Positions 38,428 through 52,100 of a DNA stretch of 64,000 nucleotides are shown one piece after another. Source of the stretch: Xestospongia muta (Eukaryota; Porifera; Demospongiae; Haplosclerida; Petrosiidae); contig OY848918.1 in NCBI GenBank assembly GCA_963693285.1, forward strand, positions 17,130,035 through 17,194,034. Reading direction: 5' to 3'. The notes below the pieces were generated by a model. The model searched no databases. It had not been told where the DNA came from and saw only the letters and a list, made by a program, of their open reading frames with translations. The number at the start of each line of letters is the position of its first letter. Position 1 is the stretch's first letter. A program made the position numbers and the translations under genes.

Positions 38428-38531
38428 TTTATTATCAAGAAAATTGATCAATCTCTATAGATAGGTCAATTGCTATAGAAATATAGATGTTTCTATATAT
38501 TTATATAGCAATCCATATTCCACTATAGAGT

Positions 38532-40009
38532 CTAGAGTATTAGCTTGGTAGTCATTTGGTAGTCTCTGGTTCCAGGACAAACTTTGGTAAAAGGTGAAAC
38601 TTGTGTCTTTGAATTCTGCTGAAAGCTGCAGTGTGTATTAATGCCAGATGGTGTTCTCTCTGTTACAACTGTTGAAGTAGAGATAAAAATTGATAATTTA
38701 GTGTCTACAACCATATTCTGTTCAAATTCCTTTTTTAAAAACGTTTTATTGTATTTAAAAAAAAGTAAATTCAAAATAAACTACATTGAAATATAAGAAG
38801 TTAATATAGGAATCTAAAATCTAAAAAGATGTATAAAAAAGCATATATTAAACAAAGAAGTGACATAAACTCATACTTAATAAAGGAACTAAATACAGTT
38901 AATAACAACATTGATTAAGAGATCATCTATACAGAAATAACGTATGATGTCACAATTGTCATGCTACAAATCAACAATCATTACTTGCTTAAAATTAATA
39001 CTAAATAATAAAATTTAAATTTATTACTAGACCAAAAACAAAAAAAAGAAAAGGTGAAACGGAAAACTTATGTCAATTTTTTTTATAAAAAATCATAATG
39101 TGCATATCAGCTTTTGTCTTTCCTAAGATGTTGCTGATAATGATAGATATTTCCTAGCAACATAATTTTATTCTAAATATAAGCTACCCTAACCTCAAAA
39201 CAATGTATCTAACTTAGTTTAGTTCTTTATAGACAAAAACAAAGCAGAACAAATTGACAGTGTACACCTATCACAGACTGCAAATTGTTTTCTCAACAAT
39301 CAAATAATTTTTAACAAGTAATGCTGAATGACTCTGTCATGCCTATTCTTTATTCTTTGATAAAAGTCCAGTCATTCACACCAACTCCCTTCAACATAAA
39401 ATTAAGATTGCTTTACAGTAAAAATATTATTCGTTGTCCATGTACAATGATAATATTTACACTTTCTAATATTTTAACTAAACTCTCCAACGTCCATTAA
39501 CTAATGATGATCAGCTTTACAATGCTAACTGAAATTATAACATTTACATTTTCAATATCAGATAAATCTAGATGTTAACCATTATACCATTTGTAATAAA
39601 GAAGTTTTGATTAGCTGTGTTTAAATGACATAAAAGTCTGAAAAAGGTCATTACAATTACCATTATAGCTAAAGTAGTTTTTACAAGTATGATATAACTG
39701 AGAGCAGTTGGTAGGACACAAAGTTAGTTCATCTGAGCATGTGTCACCTACGAAAAGTGTGAGGTGTTTTCACTTTCTTCAGTATAGTACATATGACACA
39801 ATTTCTTTGTTTGTCATGTGGTGTCTCATCCAATCTCTGTGAACTTGTTTTGACACTGGTAGTGAATGCAACATTTACTGTTGTCTTGTCAGGTCTTAAA
39901 TAATTTCATGACAAAACTCAAAATGAATCATTTATTTTTGTTTCTTTTTATGTTTGTTTAAGTAAAATGTAAGCATTTACTATAGATATATCTAATAGCC
40001 AGAAATATA
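38532..40009. other. Intergenic, no supported gene
   Basis: An 80-codon minus-strand frame at 38532-38774 has no recognisable feature. The rest is AT-rich and stop-dense. Confidence 0.35.
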
Positions 40010-40240
40010 CGCTTTACCAATGACATTTCAGACAAAACATTCATTACTGTAGTAGATATATCATCTCCTTTATTTTCCTCTTCTAATTTATTCTCATCCC
40101 AAATTTCCACATCCAAACTTGATGTAGAGGTACTAGAGTTAGATATGCTGTCAGAATATTCTTCATTGATCTTTATATTATCCTCTTACATTATATGATT
40201 GTTAGCATGTTGAGATGATTCCTCAAACTCTCACCACTTG
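40010..40240 (-). pseudogene. Acidic coding-like remnant, unidentified
   Basis: On the minus strand one frame gives EDNIKINEEYSDSISNSSTS then SLDVEIWDENKLEEENKGDD and ISTTVMNVLSEMSLVKR, interrupted upstream by one stop. The even, acidic and serine-rich composition differs from the background and suggests a former exon of a disordered protein or a transposon-encoded protein. No family is recognised. Confidence 0.3.
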
Positions 40241-40503
40241 TAGCTATGTCAAAAGTTGATTTTTTTGTGAATTGATGTTCACTACATCTTCTCTCGATTG
40301 TTCATCTCTTAAATCCATACCTTGTCTCTTTCCAGCACATACAGCTCCAAATCTGTCCTATAAGTGTCGACAAAAAGCTGTAGGAGCTAGATCCTCTGCA
40401 CAAAAGAGCAAATTCTACTCTTGTTAGATATTAGTACTAGACTATAATAATTAAAATAATAGTTATTATTATTGGTGATTGGTGTTAATTATTTCCGCTT
40501 AAA

Positions 40504-40713
40504 TTGAAAACATCGTGGCATCCAACCCTTACTACTGGTTGTGAACGACAGCGAGTCATGGATTTATCAAGACCTAGACAGAGAGAAAAGGTCAGTACTA
40601 GTACATGGATACTTCTTGCTCCGGCAAAGTCATTTTTTTCTCAAAGCAGCAGGCCAGTAAGACCGCCTGCATCAACTGGTTGCTTTTATGGATCAATTTC
40701 AACTACTAGGTAG
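40504..40713 (+). CDS. Short ORF, possible upstream exon of the decayed gene
   Basis: 69 codons, Arg/Ser/Thr/Pro-rich, including MDLSRPRQREKVSTSTWILL and ending next to a GTAGGC. Its base composition is less AT-rich than its surroundings. The phase does not join cleanly to the 41155 exon, so the link is doubtful. Confidence 0.2.
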   Translation: MKTSWHPTLTTGCERQRVMDLSRPRQREKVSTSTWILLAPAKSFFSQSSRPVRPPASTGCFYGSISTTR

Positions 40714-41154
40714 GCTTGTACAAATGTAGTGAAGTGTTACTATTACTGTTGTTATGTCATTGTCATATTTAAGTAAGCCTTGATAATCGAGTCTTAGTAA
40801 ACATTAACATTGATTTTATTGTCATTATTGTCCCTCAGGTCACTTACAATGTATGTACACATAAACTTGATTCAACAGCATCAGCACTAGATTAATATTA
40901 ATTAATGTTCTATTATTATGTTTGTAGTGTAGCATTTTGTACTTAGTATACAAAATGCTGAATATACAATATTCTTAAGGGTGTGGTTAGTAAGGCAGCA
41001 TCTTAATGTCTATTTTGATTACTGACTATTGTTCATATATGTACATTTTTGCTTGTGTTTGCTCTATTGTGCAAATATTATTGGCAACCTGGGCAAATTT
41101 TATTCAAGTTAACTCTTGATTAACCTGACCACTTTTCTACCTCTTCCCATCAGT

Positions 41155-42140
41155 AGACCACTGACAACAACATAGTTGTAGATATTCTTCAAAGTTTTCA
41201 GTCTAGCATGGAAAACCAGTTTACTGAAGTTGGTATCAAGCTTGGTAATATTCATGAAAAAATAGACATCCTTGAGCAGCAGCAAAAGTCACTGCAAAAT
41301 GAAATGAAATCAAGTACATCTGTTTTAAGTTCAAATTCTGCATCTACACATGATATTAAACCAAGGATTCGTGACAGGTTAATATCCACCTCATTAATGT
41401 TAAATAAATACTATGTGCAGGTTTGTGGATATAATTTGTATCTTAATTCTCTTTATTCTACAGTAAGATACGATGTGTTCATTCTATGTTTGATGAAGAA
41501 AATCAGCTGAATCCTTCAGAGGCATAAGTATTCATTTCATCAGTCACAATATTTTTATACATTCACAGAATTAACTGTCAACACAATTCTAAGGTTGTTG
41601 AGTAGATTATACATGCAATTGGTAGTGACAAATTCAATGATGACATGATTAGAAGTAAGTTTGTTTAACAATATGAAGTATTTTATTATTTTTTTGTGAA
41701 GGGGACTATATAATGTATCATAAAATCTTTTGGAAAAGATCAAGCATATGACAACTCTTATTAAAAAACAAACAGGATAGATCTAGAAAACAAATTGTAA
41801 GTATGTAGTAGTCATTTGTTCATTTGTCTACTAGTAATGAATACTTTTGTACACAGAGCTATTAAAGTAAAGGCAAAATGGTGAAAGAAAGGAAGGAAGC
41901 TGAGCTTTGGGCTAATTTTACTTCAGAGATAATGTCAGAAGAATAAAGATCAGAGACGTCTATGTACAACACCCACCTGCCTATAGATCACTCTGTAAAC
42001 TTAGAAATCCATGTACCAAACCTATTCCTATGAGATACAAGAAGTGAATGATAAGGAGTGTTGATCATAATGATGTAAGTACAGAGCATGGAACATTAAC
42101 TGATCAAGGAGAATTGGAAGATGATGTGTCTTAAAAAAGA
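41155..42140 (+). pseudogene. Decayed multi-exon gene of unknown family
   Basis: Exon-like pieces share a plus-strand frame. At 41155-41377 a coiled-coil segment (MENQFTEVGIKLGNIHEKID, LEQQQKSLQNEM) ends at GACAG/GTTAAT. At 41475-41528 (acceptor TCTACAG) is RCVHSMFDEENQLNPSEA. At 41571-41657 (acceptor TTCACAG) is NCQHNSKVVE, an in-frame TAG, and IIHAIGSDKFNDDMI. At about 41881-42050 is ERKEAELWANFTSEIMSEE, then, after a stop and shift, VYVQHPPAYRS. Conserved-looking charged segments joined by plausible splice sites point to a real former gene, and the stops argue that it is now dead. A BEN-like or transposon-associated domain is possible but unproven. Confidence 0.4.
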
Positions 42141-42760
42141 AAGTGATGACTTACTATAATAAAACAATTTCACATCATCTATTTAAAATTTGTTGAAATG
42201 TTAATTTAGTTAGTAATAAAGTATTTAAGCAACCTGGTATGAAGAAAAAATAAAGTGGTTATTCCAATTCCTGAGCTTTATGAACCTTTATATAACAGAT
42301 TTCTTATATATACTGACCAATAAGCTTGATATAAACCTAGAACAACAGTACTAGTCATATAACACTAGAATATAGTATTCATATACTTTTAAAATAAGAT
42401 TGTAATAAGCCTGGAATATGCTCCCACTTAATAGAGTGTTAGACTTTTCAAAATGTTTATTTAATCAAAAAAACAATCAAAGTCAACCAAAATTAAATCT
42501 AAGGAATAATCAAAGAATTTGGAATGAGGGACAATTGCAACATAGTGTCTAATAAGATAACTCCTAAGTTACATACTTCAACAAAAAGTATGAAGTCATA
42601 CTAAACAAAGGAATCAAAAGAAATTAAATTACACAATTATAAAGAAACATTGTATGACCTCAAATGGTCATAATATAAGTCAATAGCAATTATTAATTTT
42701 AATTTAAAAAAAGAACAATTAAAGGTGATAAAGGGCTATAGCAAAAACTTATAAAAGTAG
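42141..42760. other. Between the decayed gene and gene 2 3' end
   Basis: AT-rich convergent intergenic sequence that holds the probable gene 2 3' untranslated region. No other feature was seen. Confidence 0.4.
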
Positions 42761-43104
42761 TTAAAGTCGAGAAAAATCTTTTTTACGAAGATATTTGGCA
42801 TGCACATCAGGCTTAGCTAGAAAATCACGAATCTTCACTGCAGTGGATTTATGTTTAACGATAGCGCCTTCTACTGCAGCAATAACAGTTTCCCAGGTCA
42901 CATCGGTAACCATAGTGTCGACCCAACTTTCTATCACTGTGGAGAGTTTGTTGTCATCATCTTCATTGTTGTGAGTACAGCTTCCTAGGACACCACGTCC
43001 AACTTCCAAGGCCCAACCAATTTTCTTCCATTCATACTTGATATCTGTTAACAGGCCAAGAACATCAGTGATACTTGGTTCTTTCTTCAGTATATCAGAT
43101 ATAT
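42761..43104 (-). CDS. Gene 2 C-terminal Death-fold domain
   Basis: 344 nt, acceptor TTTCTAG, joined in phase 1 (SAKPL-D-ISDILKK). About 114 residues: a leader helix, then TDVLGLLTDIKYEWKKIGWA, a D/N-rich loop, KLSTVIESWVDT and VTWETVIAAVEG, ending KKDFSRL and TAA. The W..IG.AL pattern, the KL..VI..W helix and the TWE.VI.A helix fit a Death domain. Unlike gene 1 it is in frame with a good intron. An ATTAAA poly(A)-like signal lies downstream near 42697. Confidence 0.7.
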
Positions 43105-46100
43105 CTAGAAATAGAAGTATATGTTAGAATAGTATAGGTATATAGAATGCCATGACTTATCAGCATGTAGTGTTTTGTTTTATAATGTAATTAACTAGGA
43201 CATCAATTAGTTATGACATTCAATTCTGATATGAAATTTTCTATATGACTATATCATATCAAATTAAACACTTTGTAGATGGTATCAGCAAATACAATAA
43301 CAATCATACAAGTGCTCTGGTCATAAAAATGCTGAGTTTTAAAATTAACAAGTTAAATATGTGCTTAGTAAGCATACACTCAATTGACTAATGAAATGAA
43401 TTGAAAGTATAATCAATGAATTAACACCAATGATATATATTTAAAATTCAACATTTTATATAGTACTCCTATGTTTCATAATTTTAAATTTATATTATAG
43501 ATATACGAACAATAACATTTCCATAATGCTTTATTACTATATTATAACTAACCCAGTGGTTTTGCACTGCTGACAGAAGACCCATCCTGTATCCATGCTA
43601 ACTGTCGTGAAGGGTTAATGTCTGCTGTTAAGCGAGAGTCTCTGCAACAAGTAACAATTACTTTATTTTCATCTGGACGACAAAGATGATTGGATGGAGG
43701 TGGACATATTGAGCATAGAAAACGTTCGTGAGGTATAGAGAGAACCGGTTTATACTGGAATTTCATTATGATATCTCCAATGCATTCAAGAACAGCTTGT
43801 TTTAGAGATGAGCATTTTATACTGCGGCCAGTGTAATATATCTCCAACCAATAAATCGAGTCGACTAGTAAAACACTTCCACCAGGACCAATACATGATA
43901 ACTGAATGGCATTACGAAACTGCATTGATTCCTTTGGTATTTCATCCAATTGTGATGGCTGATGTAGATCAAATTGAGGTGAAGCATGTCGCTTGAGGAG
44001 ACTAACTATCAAAGCAGGAAAGAGACCTTGTGGGATTGGTTTCATATCCCATGTCAGGACAAAAGAATCGAGCTGTTTCAGAAAAGGACCCTTAATATTA
44101 TCCAAATGAGATGTTGTAGGTAGCACAGAAGGCAGAAAAAACTTTCCCTTTTGAGGCAAAGGAGCAATGATAAATCTATTATCCATGAGCTTTAAGAAAT
44201 CATCTGCTGTGAAATCTGGTGTGAAACCTTCTGAAAGGCAGTCAAGTAACTCTCGCATAAAGATTCCTTCGCATTTAAGTTGGTTGTGAGCATTTGATGG
44301 TAGAATAATATTCATTTCTTCTAAGTAAGCAACAGCATCAGCGAAAGAAATGCTGATCAATTCTGAAAGCTTATTGAACAGCGGCTGTGGGTGGAGAAAA
44401 ACCACATCAGGTAATACATCAGGAAAATACAAGAAAATCGTCAAATCGTGATAGAACATGAACGCCGCCTCGACGTCTCTACGATTCATCTTCAGTGTGA
44501 GCCCAATTTTCAAGCACTCTCTCTTACTGACAACCATTGACTCAGTAGTCTCCTGAAGATCCTGTAACTCTAGCTGAAACAGGAACCATCGTGCTGGAAT
44601 TTCTGCTTCAATGTAAGATTGGCATACGATTGTACGAATTTTTTTGGCAATCTGCTTTTCATACTCACCTCTAGCAGTTGTGTTGAGAGGGAATATTATC
44701 TGCTTTTCTCTTTCGCAATAATTTACACGCACATCGCTAAACTGCTTTAATGTAGACCACAAACGAGTATTCTTTTGCTCCAGAGACTCGCCCACGCATT
44801 CCATTACTTTATCAAAAAACGTACCAAGAACAAGAAGGGAAGGCTTAGGATGTGAAAACTTAACGTGAATTTTGCGCAAGTCAGGCTGATCTATGGATGC
44901 TAGCGAACGAAAGGAAGACTCAAGTAGTTGTAAATTGGTAATCTGTCGCTCCACTGGTATGCCAATTTGTTGACCTTTGAAGCTAAAATAGAATTTAGGT
45001 TGGTCATCAAGCTTCTCATTTAGCTTTTGTGTAAGTATATTGACTGGATTATAACGTAGCAATGCAGGACCTATGTCCAGGAATGCTGCCTGTCCACCAG
45101 AGTCAATACAGTGTATCCAGTGGGTGTTATTAAGCTCAGGTGACTCATCTACAATAGGTAAGACTTTCACTATCTCATTAGCGACTTTTGATACAGGTTG
45201 AGGAAGTGACTTGAGAGAAGGAACTGAGGTGTCTTCATTAGACTGTGTTTTATCCATTGATGAAGAAGAATCTTGTGATCCATCATCATCAGATGATGAC
45301 CCACTCTCATCATTATGAGGTGTAGTGGATTCAGATGGAGTAGACTGGAGCCCACTTTTTACCGTCTTAGCAAGCATGTCTTTGAAATATGACCGATCTA
45401 CTTTGCCCCAAAAGTGAGTGTTGGATGAAGTGGGTCTAGATCCAGTAATAACACTGGTGGTTTCTACCTTTCTTATCTCAGGAGCAGTAGTCACAGGAGT
45501 ACTATCGTGATTCTCTGGAGGGGGTTTATCTAGCAGAAGGTTCCTAACAGATGACTTCCCCGTTCCTGGAGCTCCTGACATTGCCAACATTGAGTATTTT
45601 GCTGTAATTTTTCCTTCATCAAGAGCTTTGTCAAGCAACTTAGAATAATCTGTAGGAAGATGAAAGAAAGAGAACAAAACTTAATAATGCAAAATTTTTG
45701 TCTTTTATTGAAACAAAACAACTTAGTGTTGAAGTATACTACTTGTCATATGAAGCTATTACAATGATAAACTGATATGATAGTATTACCACTAGACATC
45801 ACAAAGATGTTTTGTATGGTATAGCTGACAACAAATAAACAGATTCTACTAATGACTATTTGAGTACAAATCAGAATATGTAACACATTGTCAGAGCAAT
45901 TAGATGTTCATATACATACTATAGTTCCAAGTCTTCATATCTATCAGATATCATGTGACATCTAACTGTCACTGCTATCTTACTCATAAGCAAGCCACAG
46001 AGAGTGCAATTCTGTATAAAATGCTTGAGGATAAGTTGTGACTTGTGATAGCTTACATGCTAACATGCTGATAATTATATTGAGATTGGCTATAATTCTA

Positions 46101-49100
46101 TTTCCAATTGACCATATAATAATATTACTTATTTTAAGGGCTGAGGATGACACAAGATGATATTATGTACACCTGTGCCTTGTAATACTATATAATAGTT
46201 TAAAATGTGTTCTAATAAAGAACCATCATCATTACTATCTTACATATAATCTACAAGTATGCTTGTTTGTTATCAAGCTTTAGAGATCAATGACCTTGTT
46301 ATATCAATACTATACATATGTTACTAATATGTGTATCATAATGTAACATCAAAATATGACAATATTAAAAATATACTAAAGAAGGTGACATTACAAGTAT
46401 GTACAAACATAGTTATGATCTATTTAATTAGCTGGATTGATGAGGTAGTAGTTTCATAGGATAATTATACTCATATACTAGTATCACTTACACTATAAGT
46501 ACATGTTTATTGTGATGAACTACATTACCTTTTTTGGCTTCTTCAATCAAATGTAATATAGTAGCTCTATTAATGTCATCAGGTTGAACTTTGTCTGCAG
46601 CTGATTTACCTTTATTGTTCTTTATGGTAGTATCAGCTCCATTTGATAAGAGTAATTTGATGCATTCCATTCCACCCCTAGAGCATGCATCATGTAATGG
46701 GGTGTCACCATACTATATAATGAAATAATATCACATATCATAAACATTGTAAAGTTAATTAAATATATTGATATCTTATAAATATAATAATGTCAATGTT
46801 TACTAATAACTCATTTATTAATTTATAAAATAATCATACATATATATGAAAACATAGGACATGTCCTTCCAGTCATATTATCATTATATTATGAACACAA
46901 AGTATCTACTCACTACATCAGGTATATTATAACTATGTATTATTACTGATATTAACTATGTTATCTCATAGAACATGATGTGTTGTTTACTAATGTTGAA
47001 TATTTATACGTCATAACTGCTCAATGAGGGAGCTTGTTTGGTAAAAAGGGTATGTAAAGAGGAGTATATCATTAAAGCCATTAGAATTATCAACTTAATG
47101 ATATTCTTATATCTGATTTACAGTAAATAAACATAATTAGAGTAATTATTGCCTGATATATTTCATATCATCAATCTTAGATTATCACTTAACATATGCT
47201 TTTACTCTAACTAACTTAATTTACACAACTTTCAAATTACTACACTGATATAATGTGTTGAAACAAAAACATTATATGACAATGGATGATGACATGTGCA
47301 CAAATACATACATAATTAAAATCCATTTTCAATTGTTACATAAATGGAATATCTAAAGTAATAAGACTGACAATTAATAAGAGCATATGTGACCAAAAAT
47401 ACAAACATTTTATGTAACACACAAAGAATTTTGAGCTAATGTTTGCATATAAATGGTTACTTTGTGGCAACCTTGAACAGAAGCTGCTTAATTCTGTATG
47501 GTAAAAGCTCAATGATTGCCCTTATGGTTACCAAATTAAATTGACTTCATATTCAAGATGGATGTATATTAATAGTTTCAAAACTAGCGCTGCTTTGAAA
47601 TTCATTTGCACATTAGGTACAATTTTATATTTATGATCACATATTAATATGTCTCAGATGTATCTTTCACAGTACAAAATACAATGCTTATTGATTGTAT
47701 AACAAGAAGTTTGATATAAGAAATGACAGGACCACACATATTATTTGGTGTGGTAATACTGAGTTAATTATTTTGTAAGTGACGTACTGTATCATTTATT
47801 GTTGTTACTTGCTATTAATATGTTATTATAATGATTAACATAAACAGTAGTTTGAAAGATATACCTCTTTTGTAAACTTATTAAAATTATTGATGTACAG
47901 GAAATCTTATTACACAAACCTCTTAATATTAAATAACAGAGCATATTATTCAAAGTAATAAACATTATCCTAGTATATTAGCTTTGTTGCTACTGAGAGT
48001 GTGAAACAATTTAACTTATATAATGGACTACAAGTAATTAGATACCGACTAGTTAATGCTAGGCTTATAGTAAATGTAGCCATTTTGTTTAATTGTGACG
48101 ATGTATAGTTATATAAGGTGACAAAACCGCAAATAAATACATAATTACATGAATTAATAGCAACATTACATACAAAATACAGTCATGTATAATAATGACA
48201 ACATGTTTTAATAATGAAAACACTTAAATTGTTAATGGCATCCAGTGATGTACCAGACTTTATTAGCACATCAGCTACATCATTGTGGCCACTGTAAACA
48301 GCATAGTGAAGGGGAGTATTATTGTTCTACATAAAATAAATATCAGTATTTATGATCAATTCACTTTATAATATAGAGCTACAACTAATGGTACATTATA
48401 AAGGGTAGGTAAAATAATTCAATCCTTTTAAACTAATGTGTATAGAGAGGTTGATAATTTATGTGATGCTAGCAGTAGTATTCATGATGACTAGGTATGA
48501 TATGTTTGGAAATTAAAATTTTTGTCATATTATGTCACATATCTTTTACATATAGATTTACAATACAGTCTCATAATACAGTAAGTGATTTGCTAAGTAC
48601 GTGCTCCATAAAATCTAGATTATTAACAACTAGTATAATACAATAGCTGTATAATAGGTAAATATGATAGGAATTAAGTATACACTATATCAGGTGTTTA
48701 ATAAAAAGAAAGACTAATTATTATCAATATATATCCGGTAACCTACACTATCTAATAATATGACTATTAATATCGTTTTGGTACATTCATTCTATTGTTC
48801 AATCTTTTTTACTGCACATAACATTATGTAAGCAAAAAAGTAAGTTTAAATTTCATGCAACAAAACTAACAAATAAATGTTAATGTATAGTCAGGTATGC
48901 TATATCAGACCTGTCTGCACATGTTAAGGCACTTCAAATAGATTATGTGACCATAGGACAAGTGATCTACATGACTTGCAATGATCCTAGTCTTGTGATC
49001 TATTCTGGAAGCTTATGAAGGCAATGTACAACTGAACCACAATTTAGTTGTCTTGCTATATAGTCTTTTCCAAGCATGAAAATGTTTGTACAAGGGTTAG

Positions 49101-52100
49101 AGCCTTTATGATCACTTAATAATGCTCTGAACTAAAGACAGAGCTCATCCAATACAAGTTTGTTGTTAATTGTAAGTTTACCAGTATAACAGACTAATCT
49201 AAACAATCAACAATCAGTACTTAGTTGTTTTAAAATATTACTGATAGTCTTAATTGATGTACATATGACTAAATGAAGAGGTGAAAGGTAACTGTGTTAA
49301 TTTATTTAATTAATATTGTTGTTATTATAAAGACACAAATAAATCACAATGTTCAAAACACTTGTCAAATCATGTGATATCACACTGTGAGTAAATAGTG
49401 CATTGAGTTTTAATAAACAAACAAAATGTAACTAAAATGTCCAGTCATGCTATCATTGTTAAGAATTAAGATTTAAAGGTAAAGGTGTGGTTATATATAT
49501 CTTAACTATATGTGTTAGGAACAGTCACAGATGTTATCATTGGTTAAAACTCATTATTACAGTGAATGGTTCGATTCACAATGTCAATATTATTACAATA
49601 ATGTAAACTGTCATATACTGTAATCAGTATCAGTATCTTATGAAGATATTATAGTAATAATGAGATAATTAGAGTATAGTAAGACTAATGTAATATCACT
49701 GGAACACATGAATAGATAATAGCTACTCTCATGGTGTATTATTATAAAGAAAACTTTCTATATAAACTTTGGAATAACATACTTGTCACATTACCTGTCA
49801 ACACAGACACTTATATATTCTAAATGTATAATCTAAATGTATAATGTGCTTATTTCTATGTAAATTCATGTATTCTATTCCTTATAATTTATGTTAATTA
49901 CCTCATATTACTTACAGTTTAAAAATATATTGGAATGTAACCTACGCCATAATTTTAAAATCATTAACATTTAAGGACTAATATTTATATGGTGTTAGAA
50001 TGTGACAATAAGTTGTTCAATGTATTTATTTATAATATAATATCAATAAATTATACTAGCCTGTGTGTGAGGTTGTCATTATAGGGTTACAAACATCTAT
50101 TAGAATATAATTTTGTGATATCACCAATGTTTTATTAAACACATGAAATCAATATATTCATTAACTGGACATTAAAAGTGATGACTTTTTGCTACTATCA
50201 CTCATAAAAAGCATTTATTATATATAATACAAAAGATTTCCATATTTCCTGAGTCAACCAATAATGTTTATTAAAAGGGAATTCATTCCAGACTACACTA
50301 TTGCTAGTTATATATAAGGTTTCCATTATTCATAAGTCCAATGTTCCACTGTACTGATACTGATAGACATACATGTACTTAATACGACATTTGTCATGTT
50401 ATTTGGAAAAACTACACATGTTGTGTTAAAAATTTTGAATAAACTGTTGTCTATAAGTTGTTGCTATTTGACCATTTTGTAAATTATTTTTATCAAATTT
50501 GGTAACCGAGTACTTTTATGATTGTTCTTCCTGGATAACAAGTATGGTATACATCGAGTAGAATATGCACGTATACAACAATTCGTTCAAAACTATTTAG
50601 AGCGACATGTGTGATTTTTCCAAATTAGGTCACATTCAATATATTCTCTAAATTCCTATGATTGATTTATAATTATAATGCTTGATATAGTTAGTGATTA
50701 CTATTTTACTTAATTATTACAGTACAATGTAAAAGAGAGTAGTCTATTGTACAATGTACATTGCACAAGAGTTGTAATCTTAATGTAGATATTATGTAAC
50801 AGACAAACACAAACATAATAACATTGAATAGATTTGACAATATCAACCACTAAACATATAAACTAAAAGAAGTAACTTGTTTTATAAGATCCTCATAATT
50901 TAACTTTTTACTAAATTGTAATGATAATATGAGGTACTAATAAGTTTAAATTACAATTTTAAACTAACCTTATCTAGTGCATGTATATTGGACTTATTTT
51001 TTATTAGCAATTCTGCTATTTCAAAATTAGATGTCCAGTGTAATGCTGTTAGCCCATACTGAAAAATAAGAAATATAAAGTTAATACTAGATAACTAACA
51101 GTATACTATACATTGTACATAAACAAGTACTATCATAACATGTGGTCAATATCAGTGGAGGTTCATGTTGTTCATTCTCTCTCTTATGACTATTATTAGT
51201 AGCTCATATCATGTCATGTCAATGTAGTACATTCAACAAACACTATATTATGAGCAACAAAACTAACATGTTTAGGAAAGACTACTAATACATGTGTTAA
51301 TATATGGTTGACTTTACTTTGTCGGAAATTTTGTATTGTGAAAAGGATCAAATAAACAGAAAGAAAGAACAGCAGCAGTTCTTAGAAATTATATGAATAA
51401 TCAAAGACCAATAAAAATGACTGAAGAGCTTGTATAATAAACTATATATATCAACTGACACAATTATAGCAATGAACAGAAACAAGGACAGTCTCATTAA
51501 ATAGAAACAATGAAAACAGAAAACAAATAAAGAAAACAGACTATGAACCAACTGTCCAATATGGTACATGTACGGAATTTTTGTACAAGAGACATGACAT
51601 AATACATCATATAAAAAAACTTATTTGCTCATTTAGATGTAATAATGTCACCAAATTTCAGAATACTATTCAAAAATATAAACATTATTACATGACATAT
51701 TACATTTATACAGTTCACATGTATACATATACATGTACATGTGCAATGTATACATATATACATTACAACAGTATTGTTACTATATATGAACACTCACATT
51801 ATCACTGGAATTAGAATTGGCATGGTTTTGTAAAAGGAAAGACACTACTTCTGTTTGTCCTTTTCTAGATGCCCTAATTAGTGGTGTATACTGGGACTAT
51901 ATAAGAGTAGATGACAAGTTTATTATTAACAAATGATACTTTTAAGAAAGAAAATATTGTCACAACATATTTAATAAGTAAAATTTATTTTAAAGAGTAC
52001 ATACAATATCACAATAGTATCAGTACTATTAGTATATCAATGAAATATTAGTTGTTGTTACTAAACTATATTAGTCATACTCAGGTAATGAATAATTAAT

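Noticed and set aside
43808..43996. 62-codon plus frame
   Set aside because: Antisense to the gene 2 GTPase/COR-like exon.
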